From Anthoceros angustus (Eukaryota > Streptophyta > Anthocerotopsida > Anthocerotales > Anthocerotaceae): DNA of 64,000 nucleotides. Below are positions 30,715 to 42,000 of this stretch, piece after piece. Position 1 is the stretch's first letter; every line of letters starts with the position of its first letter. The stretch lies in the NCBI GenBank assembly GCA_010909165.1, contig VJWM01000144.1, forward strand, positions 496,001 to 560,000, in the 5' to 3' direction. The notes below the pieces were generated by a model that saw nothing but the letters and a program-made list of their open reading frames with translations, had not been told where the DNA came from and did not search any database. The position numbers and the translations under genes are program-made.

Positions 30715-33671
30715 ATGATCGACTTTAAGGATTTCTTCGAGAAAATTGAGAATTGGTGGCCTTGGCACAGGGACGAGGCCACCGTGAATCCGGATTTGAA
30801 TCCCGTTCTGTTGATACCTGGCATCGGGGGGTCCATCCTGCAAGCTGTGACTGAGAAGGGGAGAAAGGAGCGCATCTGGGTGCGTTTGTTTGCTGCGGAT
30901 CATGAGTTTAAGTCCAAGCTCTGGTCCTTCTTCAATGTCGAGACAGGTGACAAATTGTGCTTGTTTTCTCGTTTGACCTAGTTTTGCAGCATGGTTTTGA
31001 TGTGACTGACTCCGAACTTGGAGCAACTTGGAACTGGCTTGTTCTTCTCTTCACTGTGAGACGGGAGCGTTCTGTCACTGTTTGTAAATTTTCCATCCAG
31101 CTACAACCTCTGGTAGCAATGTGCTTGATGTTTTGCCTGTTTTTTCCTCGGGAAGCAGGAAGGACTGAGTCGTTGGATCCCAACACCACAATTCAAGTTC
31201 CAGACGACAGATATGGGCTCTACAGCTGTGATGTGTTGGACCCTGATGTGGTGAGTGCTTTGATGCATCTGAATGGTCTGGTAGGAACTCTTGCTGTTGG
31301 TTTCCTGCAAGTAGGCCGCTTCACACTGGAGCGTGACATCCTAGTTGAACTGTCATCTGTGTAGTTTTTGAGAATGGAAATCGTGTACTACTACCATGAC
31401 ATGATACAAAAGATGTTGGAGTGGGGTTACCAGGAGGGTACAACGCTCTTTGGGTTTGGGTATGATTTCCGGCAAAGTAACAGGTATACTTCGGTGTACT
31501 GGCGGTTTGGTTGTGGCTTGCCGGGCAGCAAGCGGGTGCTGAAAGCTCTGTTTTACTGTAGGGTACCTGAGGTTATGGAAGGTTTAAAGGAGAAGCTGAA
31601 AGCTATGTATGAGGCATCTGGAGGGAAAAAAGTGAACATAATTGCTCATTCAATGGGTGGTGTTCTTGTGAAGTTGTTCCTCGCACTTCATAAGGAGGTG
31701 AGCAGAGAGGGCTATTTGGGTTTGAGTGATGGATCCCTGCGGGTTTGCAGTGGACTCGTTTGCTCTACTAAGAATGTTGTTTTCTTGTCTTGCAGGAGTT
31801 TGAAAAATATGTTAATATGTGGATTGCGATTGCTGTACCTTTTCAAGGTTCCAAGCTTTCCTTACCTCCCATTGATTCAATGATGATAGAGTGCTAAGTA
31901 AAGGTTTTATGTTGCTCATCAACTACGTAACTTGCTTGGCAGGTGCACCTGGGTTTATCATGGATTGTCTTCTTACTGGCGTAGAGTTTGTAAAAGGATG
32001 GCAGAGGGAACTGTTTGTCGCAAAATGGAGCATGCATCAACTGGTAAATGTTCTAGGGCAGGTGTTGGATCCGTTTTTCTTATCTCTACTAGTGGGGCTT
32101 ATGGTTGCACTTTTTGTTTTGGTCGTTAGTTTAACTAGTCATGCACCTGTATTCCTTCTGTTGCAGTTAATAGAGTGTCCGTCGGTGTATGAGCTCATGG
32201 CGAATCCAGAGTTTGACTGGGAACAACCCCCGGAGTTGAGGCTGTGGCGAAAGAGGGAAGGTGAAAATGGGGTTGTGACAATTGGGAGGGAGGTGTTTGG
32301 CCCTGATGAGTATGTATCCATCATGATGGGGGCTTTGAAGGATAATGTGGTACGAGCCTGTTTGGACTATGACTGCTGCAAGATGTTTAGATGCCAAGTT
32401 TTGTGTGCTGTTTGTGAAGCACTTTTGAAACTAGCACTGCGGAAGGTCCTCACGTGGTCAAGTTCTCTGGCAGATGGAGTACAACGGTGAAACTTTCCCA
32501 GTGCCCTTGAACAGCAACATTCTGAATCTGGCCAAAGAGACGCGCCGTCTTTTGAAGACTGCACAACTGTCAGAAGACATCAAGTTCTACAATATATTTG
32601 GGACCTCTTTTGACACGCCGTTCCATGTCAGGTCTGTGGAAACAGGTTATGCCTCTGTAGAGACCAACAGGCTGCGCGTCTTAAAATTGAATATGCTGAG
32701 AAACGCTTTCTGCTTTCTTGCAGCTATGGGTTAGAAGCGGATCCTGTTTCAGACCTGTCTGATATCCTGAAGATGGAGGTATTGTGATGTGGGAAGATGA
32801 TTTGGTGCTTGTGTTGCCAGCATTATTGAGAATCTTGACCGATTCATACTCGTGCACGTTCAAATCATGTCAGCGCATATGGAAGTAGGTGCGGTAGTAA
32901 AGTAACTTTTTTCTAGTCGTCTCACTCTGTGCCTTTTTCTGTATTGCAGGCAGAATTCACATGCGTTGAAGGTGATGGGACAGTACCTATAGAGTCTGCT
33001 ATGGTGAGACTTCTGATCCGATCGCTATGCTAGTATGTCCATGAAATTTGAGACTTGGGGTGATACTCTGGTATTATGAATACCCAGCTCATCAATCTAA
33101 CTTGCAGGATCAATCTAACTTTCTATCTTGTATCCAGGCTGATGGTTTGAAGGCTATAATGAGGGTCGGGATTCCTGGTGACCATCGTAATATTCTGAAT
33201 GATGAGCGGACATTCCGCGTCCTGGAGCACTTCCTTGAAGTTGGAGAGTTCGATCCTTTCTACAACCCTTTCAATGACTACGTCATCCTTCCCACTAAAG
33301 CAGAGGTCGAAGAGCACAGGAAGAAGTGCATTGCTGTCCCAGTAGACCTTGACAGCTGGGATGTTGTATCAGAAGACAGTGAGGACTACAGGGAGATACA
33401 TGGCGAAGTTGTGGCTACTGTGTCTTCTGGTCCTACTAGTTCTGATACAAGGGCGGAAGCTCATGCCCATGTGCACCTTCACGGTCCTCATGAAGGTGGA
33501 ATCCAGGATGATCATATTGAAGTTGAAACCATAGGTATAGCGGAAGGAAGGGATGCCAAAGAAGCGGCAGCAGCTCTTGATCAGGCAATGTCAGCTGCCT
33601 CGGACGAAGCCGTGGCAGTCAACTTTCGGGGCAGGGAAAGGGCTCACAAGACGTGCCATCTCAAGAGGTGA
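30715..33671 (+). CDS. LCAT4: LCAT4-like phospholipase A1
   Basis: Eleven exons join in phase: 30715-30946, 31159-31250, 31365-31483, 31562-31697, 31796-31847, 31943-32043, 32167-32349, 32474-32631, 32724-32778, 32950-33003, 33138-33671, for 571 residues. It is a lecithin:cholesterol acyltransferase-family lipase. Visible features are NPVLLIPGIGGSIL, the lid region RIWVRLFAADHEF, YDFRQSNR, the nucleophile elbow AHSMGG (Ser178), EGDGTVPIESAM (Asp385) and PGDHRNILND (His410), so the Ser-Asp-His triad is complete. The closest plant relative I recognise is the Arabidopsis LCAT4 phospholipase A1, which is soluble and cleaves phosphatidylcholine at sn-1; PDAT-type members instead have an N-terminal membrane anchor, absent here. 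The C-terminal 100 residues are acidic and His-rich. Confidence 0.9.
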
Positions 33672-35391
33672 GCTGTTCTTCGGATCAATGGCTGGGGGCA
33701 CTTCTCGTGGGCGCTTTTCGCTGGCATTCATATCGCTCATTGTTCACAACCAGTAAAGGTTGATGAACACTGCGGATGTATATATGGCGCGACTGACATC
33801 AGAATCGATGCAAAATACCAGGAGCTAATTGTACAGCCCTAGATATACTTCTAGGTCCATATAATGTGGCTTGTTTGTCCCCGTTTGTCTAGATAGCCGC
33901 AGTGCTAACAGGTCCTGAACCTCGACCTCACACTTTATAGCGGGGACCTAGAAGAAGAAGAAGAATTTTATTGAAGTCCACTAAGGACGATTTCCGTCAT
34001 GGGACTGAAATATGGCAACCTTAAGGTAGTATAGGTACTGCAGTGAATATGGCAACCTTAGGTAGTATAGGTACTGCAGAATTTAGTTACCGCGTGCCCA
34101 ATGTACATATACTACCTACGAGTTCATGGAGGCCCTTTCTGGGTCGACAATTAGGAAGACTGCATTTCTCGCCCACAGCCCAGAGCTGAGAAGCCGGATG
34201 CGCAAATACAACCTGCTATCACAATGATATATCGCCACGCCCGCCTGGGGTGGTGGGTTATCGTTGGGGTTGTTATGCTTTTGGATCCGTTCTCCTTTTT
34301 GGATTTTTGTCATTCTAAAGATTAAAATTTTTATTTTTTTAATATTTATATTGCAGATTAGATAGATTAAAATGGGAGAATTCTTATCCAGGCGGTCTCA
34401 CACACAGAGAAACCAAGATGGTTTTGATAAAGGGCTTGGCTGCAAGTCCTCAAGTCCTCTAGCATATAACTGACTTGACTACCTCCGTGGTGATGCTTGA
34501 GGTGTAGATAATGACGGTATCAACCTAAGACTTGGGTACAGCTCCCGTAGCTTTGATGTGCACACTAGGACAACCAATTGAACACGATTATCACGATGTT
34601 GATCACACAAGCGCCACTGATGCAAGGTGAGGAAAAACAGGGAAGTTCCTAGATGCTCAGCTTCTGGACAGTTGTTGCAATCAACGGTAAGCACAACTTA
34701 CGACACGTCCACTCAGACAGGGCATCACACAATCACAGCCCTCATACACACGCATACCAGGAACAGCATATAACAATGGAGGCCACAGAATGGTGCTGCA
34801 GAAGACTGGCTTCACACAACCAGCATTAACAATCACCGGTGGTCTATTGGAATGAAATTGGAGCCAAAAAATGCTTCCCGCTTAACATTGGTGAGGAACT
34901 CCCCTCCTCTTATACAATCGTGTAGCCACGCTTAGTTGCCCCTTCAACTTGGCAAAGGCATACCTCCGCCACACACTTGCCTATCGGGATAACACGCACT
35001 GCTTTCACATCTCTCTTTTCTAAACAAAGTATGTGCTTGTTGGCGATGCTTGGGCGGGAAAGAGCCGGTTCTTTGGAGACTTTGGACACTCCCGCTGGCA
35101 CTTGATAAAGCCAGATGTGGGTGTAGAGGGCCTCCCATGTACCCTTCTTGACATGCTATCGTCCACTCAAAGGCACTAGCACGGGTTAGCAGAGCTAGTG
35201 CTCTCCTTTGCACTTCAAAGTCCTCAATCACACACCAATTATTATGCCTTTCACAATAAGATAATCACTTGCCCACCTCGAGCTCCTTCTTCTTGGACAC
35301 TGCAAGGTTTGTGGATCATACAAAGGCCAGAACCATGAAGTCATCATGATTACGTACTCATACATACACAAAAAATACAATGAAGAAAAGC
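33672..35391. other. Repeat-bearing intergenic stretch
   Basis: No gene recognised. It has a GAA run at about 33948-33966 and a direct repeat of about 37 bp at about 34010-34080 built on GGTAGTATAGGTACTGCAG. Short minus-strand frames near 34.5-35.2 kb have no family resemblance and may be remnants of the retroelement that follows. Confidence 0.5.
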
Positions 35392-36345
35392 CTATACTAT
35401 ACTGAGACCTGCTGATGGGACAATGTCCTTGTTAAAGCAAGTCTGGGTTATTTCTAGAGCTTCCTTTGTCTTATCCGGATTGGGGTAATCTTTATGGGTC
35501 AACACACACCACTCATTCAACAGGGTTATCCTGTCCATTCTTAAGTGAGCAAATTCATATTCACATCCAGCAATATCATCGTGCCACATAATCACTGTGT
35601 TCTCATACCGCTTAGCCAAATACATACCACATATACTACTAGCCAGATGCCTTAAGCTAGGTGCTGGAGCAAAGCAGTTAAGTCTAGACATGGTACGTTT
35701 TTGAGATGGGTCAGGTTTATCGTATCTTTTTTTGTGGCAAAGTCGGATGGCAGCAAGATCCTGGCCCCTCCTTTACGGAAGATTTCCTGAAGGAGAAATG
35801 GCCCCTCCTACCTTCATATTCTCTACCTGTCCATTGGACATAGGGTGATATGGAGTTGTCATTCTGTGCCTGATGGCTTGATAAACCCTATAATACTATC
35901 TATGAACTCTCTCCCTACGTTAATAACGATTTCCACGTGCTGGACTGCCAAACGTGGTGACCATATGTGAGCTTGAAAAGAAATTATCCTATGAGTTCCC
36001 CGACAGGGCAAGGAGGGCTTATGCTCCATCCACTTTGTAGCACAGTTTTTAGATATACATAATAATGTACTTGTGGCCATGCAGGCTCACTAGACTAATC
36101 AGCTCATTACACTTAATCTCCCACTTTATAAAGGGCAAGCCTGTGGAAAATATCAGATGTAACAACCCTTGTCTCAAGAACACCTTAACGTTCGCATACC
36201 ACTGGCAACTCACACAATGCTGGCAATAAGCCCTTACACCTTTGAACAACGTTGGCCAACAATATCGTACCCAAAGCACTTTCTTTGCAATGGCAGTGGC
36301 ATCAAAATGCCATCTGCACATAAAATCATTCATCTTGAAGAGCAC
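35392..36345 (-). mobile_element. Ty3/gypsy retrotransposon remnant (integrase)
   Basis: On the minus strand 36049-36345 encodes an H2C2 integrase zinc-binding region: HFDATAIAKKVLW, then YCWPTLFKGVRAYCQHC and a CQ pair. Continuing downstream, through several stops and frame changes, are integrase-core echoes such as HGHKYII, REFIDSIIGFI and MSNGQVEN. A further open stretch at 35392-35691 may be the region behind the integrase. No reverse transcriptase, gag or paired long terminal repeats were found, so this is a fragment. Confidence 0.6.
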
Positions 36346-36990
36346 CCATGAGTATCTGTTGGCCCCAAATACATAATCGCAGAATCATGTCAAGTCCTCA
36401 GGTTAGGTGAGAGTGGACGTCCGAACGTTTGCGTTAGGCTAGGTTTGTTGACAATGGACGAACGACGGTGCAATTCAGCTGACGATGGACGGATGACGAT
36501 GTTAGGTTAGCACTTCATCGCTGTGGAAGCCCTTCTAAAAAAAGGACAAGTATCCATCTATGCCCTAATAATGCGAGTCTAAAGTTTGGGTTCTTCGTAT
36601 GGGTTAGGGCTTGAGATGGCGGATTACAAGGCGACCTTTAAGTTTGCTATAAGGTAGGTGATGTGACACTATAGGCCGTTGCTTCACACTGCGGAAAAGG
36701 GCTGCAAAAGTTGAGTATCTCACGGTCTCGCCATAGGACCGACAAATGCCTGGGACTTGTCGCAGACAGTTGCAGTGTGGATTTGGTGCAACAGATCTTA
36801 TCCATGCAAAGGACAATCAAATTCCTTAAGTGCTAAGGTGGTAAATTTTGGAGCCTTTTCAAGAAAAGTATGATTATTTACTTTTACTTTTGCAGATCAA
36901 TGTTTTGTAAAATATATACTAGAATCTAGCCATGCTAATTCGAGTACGACTAGGAGACCTAAAACATAAACAAGATTGCCACAAGGCTAA

Positions 36991-37182
36991 GCTCAGCGCT
37001 AAAGAATAACCTTTGGACCTTAGCAGTACTTATAGAGCTCAGTGCTGAAGAATAACCTTTAGACCTTAGCAGTACTTGTGGAGCTCAGTGCTAATAAACT
37101 TTGGACCTTAGCCGTACTTGTGGAGCTTAGCGCCGAAGAATAACCTTTGGACCTTAGCAGTACTTGTGGAGCTCAGCGCTAA
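36991..37182. repeat. 46-bp tandem array, four units plus a partial
   Basis: Units start at 36991, 37037, 37083 (shortened to 42 bp) and 37125, with a partial at 37171. Each carries AATAACCTTTGGACCTTAGC or a close form (shortened in the third), followed by AGTACTTGTGGA and GCTCAGCGCT. Divergence between units is low. Confidence 0.85.
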
Positions 37183-37567
37183 TTACGTTAGCACTTGAGA
37201 ATGCAACAACCGGAGGATGCCAGGTCAGTGCCGTGGAGAAGCGGCTGCATCTTGTACCTTGATGCAAGCCTAGCAATGAAGAGCAATGTTTGAAGGGTGG
37301 ACCGGTCCGGTTAGAGGACCCATTTACATTGGACCAGGGTTGAAATTTCAATGTCGGTCGAATATGGTTAGGTCCTCTGCTACAGTTAACGAAGATGTAG
37401 AGCTCATAAGCTTTTAACCCCCAAGGTCGAGCCTGGATGCTTGGCACAGTGCGAAGCTTCACTCGCAAGTGACGATGAGCTTAATACGACCTACATCCTT
37501 CATCCCAATGAAAGCTTGGCGATGGAGAGCTACGTTCCAACGTGACGAAGGCCGGATCTCAATGCCA

Positions 37568-37591
37568 GCCGAGCATATTTGTATGCTCGGC
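37568..37591. repeat. Perfect 10-bp inverted repeat with 4-nt loop
   Basis: GCCGAGCATA is followed by TTTG and then the exact complement TATGCTCGGC. Related words (AAATATGCTCAGCTGGCATT, AAATATGCTCGATTGGCATT) follow in the next 60 bases, so the hairpin is part of a short repeated family rather than an obvious terminator. Confidence 0.7.
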
Positions 37592-37877
37592 CAACATTTA
37601 TAAATATGCTCAGCTGGCATTTACAAATATGCTCGATTGGCATTTGTCTGTGGGATAAACTAACAAGGGACTAAAAGGATAACCTTGCTTTACGCATGCA
37701 ACACTGCGAATCATATTGGTTTTTCCTTATGTGTGAAGTCTTATGTCGTTCATCATATACAGTACGCAATTTATATAGCACGTATAAAACCTCCAAACAC
37801 TCCCAACTTAGTCACCACTTCCCAAAGTCATCTCCTAGTGAGTGTATTAAAAGCTTTTTGAAAGTCAACAAAACATA

Positions 37878-37968
37878 GGTGAAGTCTCCTCCCATGTGCC
37901 CTTCTCCATTTCATGACCTTATGGTGAAGTCTCCTCCCAAGTGCCCTTGTCCATTTGATGACCCTGTG
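37878..37968. repeat. 45-bp tandem repeat x2
   Basis: Two units share GGTGAAGTCTCCTCCCA and GTGCCCTT.TCCATTT.ATGACC with four or five differences. A more diverged doublet of about 60 bp follows at 37980-38100 (words such as GCAACTCATA). Confidence 0.75.
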
Positions 37969-38196
37969 AAGGATGTAGACCTGCTCCTTCTAGCAACTCA
38001 TATCCTATATGGTATTTTGAGTGAGAATAGAACGAGATATATTTAGACTTGCTCTTACCGGCAACTCATACTATGCTTGACATTTTTTAGTGGGAATTGT
38101 TGGATGTTGGGTCAGCACTTGGGTCTAGCATGCTCCAGGGTTGACGTTCAAGGCTGGTGAGTCTGGACCTAGCCTATAAATCTACAAAGGGGTTAG

Positions 38197-38222
38197 CCCC
38201 CCCCTCTCTCTCTCTCTCTCTC
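38197..38222. repeat. CT microsatellite
   Basis: A run of C followed by about nine CT dinucleotides. Confidence 0.9.
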
Positions 38223-39059
38223 GTAATACCCTTGATATGCTATTATATACCTTACATACCTGCATTCATACAGACATACAGATGACACTAAGTACCAGTG
38301 ATGCTGGCTACGATGCCAATATGTAGAACAAGGAAAGACTAGCTGATGCCTAGCGGTTCGTCCTTCAACAAAGAGGCTTGTATGTTCACCGTCAACTCAC
38401 AACGCAAAAAGAACCACATATGCAATCTCAAAACAAGAACTTCAGGTTTGGGGTACGCTCACTCAATGATGATCAGATTCAGAACACTGGACTGCGCGGC
38501 AAAAGAATGGCCTAGATGGGCCAGCCTTGTCATGCAGAGACGTCCAAGTGAACAAAGATGGGCCTGAGAATTGCCTTCTACTTGCCTATGGCTCACCCGG
38601 CTTGACCTCTTATACATTCGTCCAACCCAAGGGGCACCCTACAGCTGGAATGAGGGCCTGTCCTCCTTACAAATTCAAATTGCTCCCTATCGTTTCCTAT
38701 AGTCTCTCTCCCTACCTATTCTCAGCATGTGCAGCAAACTAGGTAAGCGGGCAGGCTCTTTGGCTTCGTTCAGCCGTGTTCACACAAAATAGAGCGAGAT
38801 ATAGTAAGAGAAGACCCTTTTTCAGAACAAGAGTGTCACTATCGAACGCTGATCAGTTCTACGATATTTTATCCAAACAGTTGAAAACGTATGATTTTGT
38901 AATGGGCTTTAACGCTGAAGAGGAGGGTAAGTCGTCCGGGAACTAAGCGGCAGGACATGGAGGCGTGTCGATGCCCGAAATGCAGTCGTGGATGCGAACC
39001 CTGGTGGGAGCATAATGCGCGAGCTGGTTAGCTTGTGCTAGTCTGCAGCACCACAGGGC

Positions 39060-42000
39060 ATGGATGTCCAGAAGCAAATGGGAAAGGAACCTCTTGGGCT
39101 GCGGACGCGCAAGCAGGATGATAGGTGCATTTCCAAAAGCTGTGCTTTGGTGGCTTTGCTCTTCCTGCTATGGATGCCTATGCTGGGAACATCCGCACTC
39201 GCTCAGCAGCCGAAGAACATTAACGTGGCGGTACGGGCCAAGTGGACAGGAACGCCTCTTCTTCTAGAGGCTGGGTGAGTATAGTGTGAGTCGTCAATTT
39301 CGTTGAATTCATGATTCCATTGACTTGGTGGTGAAGCGAAAGTGATTAGTATTGTGGTTGAGGTGGGCACCAAGATTTGTTGCTCTCTTTTCAATTCAGG
39401 TGGTGCGGATGGCAAGGTTATTGTGCACTGGTGGTTTAGCTTCCTGCTTTGGAATTAAAGGCTTGGGGTTTTTGCTGCAGGGAGCTTGTAGCAAAGGAGA
39501 ACGAGGAAGCGTTCTGGGATTTTGTAAGGAAATGGGTAGAGGCTGGGCAGGGATCTGGGTCTGAAACAGATGCAGAATGCTTCCATCGCATATTGAGGCA
39601 CGGAAAGTCTGTCCTTGGTGATCACCTCGGGCATCTTCTGCATTTGTCTCTGGTTGTACGATCAGCATCCCCTAAACTCGTTCTGTTTCGGCAGCTGGCG
39701 CAAGAATCACTATTGATCAGAGCAGTGGATAAGGATGATCGGAAAGATGGATCAGGGGGCCCTGACATCAATCGATGGGCTGTTAGCTCCAACCCACAGG
39801 CGCCGGATGGGGAGTGCTGCTGGGTGGATGTGGGCTCTCGTCTGGTGTTTGGTGAAGGGGATCTGTCTGACTGGCTTAAGACGGTTAAAGACCGGTCCTC
39901 AGATGACACCACGTCTCCAGAGTTATTCGAGTTTGATCACATATTCCCTGGTTCCGAGGGGGGAAATGTTGTGGCTGTACTTTATGGTGCTCTGGGGACG
40001 CGTTGCTTTCAGGAACTTCATGGTCTGCTATCCAAGGCTTCTGAGCAAGGTCTCGTGAAGTATGCAGTGCGGTCTGTGCTGCCATCTGGGTGTGAGGCTG
40101 TTAGTGGAGCATGTGGGAGGGTAGGAGCCGGTGGTATCGTGAACCTGGGAGGTTATGGTGTGGAGCTTGCTCTTAAAAATATGGAGTACACTGCCATTGA
40201 TGACAGTGATCTGAAGAAGGGCGGTGATGCAACAGCTGAAACCCGGGAAGAGGGTAATGCCGAGGAACAGCAGGCTGATTTGGATGGAAAGGTTGACAGT
40301 CTTAGGGACCACCTTCTGTCATCAGAAATTGCTGATCAAGTCAATGTCGAGGAGCTGAAGGACCTGGGGTTCCAGGCAGCTCAGGTGATTCTTGGAGCAC
40401 CAGAGCCTCTGCAGATGATGCGAGACATCAACCAAAACCTTCCCAAGCTTGTATCCTGGCTTGCACATGCACAGCCTAACGAGACACTTAGAGCAGAGAT
40501 TGTGTCCAATCAGAAGCTGGTGCAAGCAGGTAAGAACCTACTTGCAATTAATGGGGCCCTTATCAGTATTGATACTGTTGATTTGTTCACTTTGCTTGAT
40601 CTAATTCAAGGGGAGCTGTCCCTGGCTGACAAGATCAGGAAACTGATGGTGCCGTCCAAGTATGTTAAGAGATTGCTTCAAATTCCTGAGCCAGCAGAGC
40701 AAAGTACAGTTCGTGTTGACTTCCGGTCCCAGGAGTTTGTTCATTACTTGAATAACCTGGAGGAGGATGCTGCCTACCGGAGATGGTCAAATAATCTGAA
40801 CCAGCTACTGATGCCAGTGTACCCTGGGCAGCTCCGGTATCTGCGGAAGAATCTTTATCATGCGGTGTATGTTATTGACCCAGCTTCAGCTAGTGGTCTT
40901 GGATTGGTTGACACCATAATGATCTACTACCGGAATTCTATTCCTATGCGATTTGGTCTCATTTTAGTGGCACCAAAGGTCTTGCATAAAGCTGAGCTGC
41001 AACATGGTGATAAAGAGCACAAGGAGGGAACAGCCAGCATTGATGACGATCCTTCCAGTATGGCGATCAAGATTTTTTTCTATTTGAAGGAGTCCTTGGG
41101 AGATTCCTCAGCTTTTGAGTTTCTTCAGACACTGAACACCATTCGTGAGGATTATGACGACGACGGCAATGATTATATTTCTCTTTCAGATGTACACAGT
41201 GCCTTTTTGGACTTAATGAGACATCACGACAGACCTGGTCAAGTTCTTTGGAAGGATCTGCAAAGTGGGGCTGAGTATGGTGAAGTAGCTTTGAAAAGCA
41301 GTCTGCATGCTCATAGACTTGGTCTTTCCCAGATTCAGCCTTGTCTGCTGATGAATGGTTTGTTGTACGATGAGAGCCAGGTGCAGCAGGGCGCAATGTT
41401 GGCTATGAATGAGGAGCTTCCTCGGATCCAGGAAGGAGTCTACTTCGGCACCATCAATTATCGAACTGATGTACTTGACAAATTTCTTTCAGAGAATGGC
41501 CATGCTCGGTATAATCCCCAAATTCTTGGGCCTGCATCCGATGCAAATAAGTACGTGTCTCTGACAGAGCCTATAGCTGTAAAACAGGCAACACTGGCAA
41601 GACTGCAGTACGTTCATTCTCCTGGTACTGAGGATGACGTGAAGCCAATCACCCACTGGCTTGCCCTTGATTTATCTAGTAGTGCTGGGCGAGATCTTCT
41701 TCTAGAAGCAGCTCGCTATTTGTCCAGGAGCCCAACTAAGTCTCGAGTTGCAGTGCTCCACAATGCTGAAGACCTCAACGATCCGGCTGAAATACCTAAA
41801 ACCATCAGCATAGTATATGCAGCCATTAACTCCCCAACTCGTCGAGCTAAAGTGGTACCCTTCCTAGAAAGTTTTCTGGCATCACAAGCATTGCAGGATT
41901 TTGATGAAGGCAAGGTAAATTCTGAAGCTCTATTGAAAGAATCATTACACATTGCACTTCAGGTTGGCCTCAAAGCTGATTACATAGATGCTTCTCTCTC

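Larger units (their letters stand above)
36346..39059. other. Repeat-rich intergenic stretch upstream of UGGT
   Basis: No protein-coding gene is recognised. It contains several tandem repeats listed separately, a CT microsatellite at about 38197-38222, and degenerate repeats of ACGATGGACG-type words at 36400-36500. The last few hundred bases must include the UGGT promoter and leader. Confidence 0.55.

Noticed and set aside
36991-37640. Possible CRISPR-like array
   Set aside because: Units are directly adjacent with no unique spacers, and this is a plant nuclear sequence.
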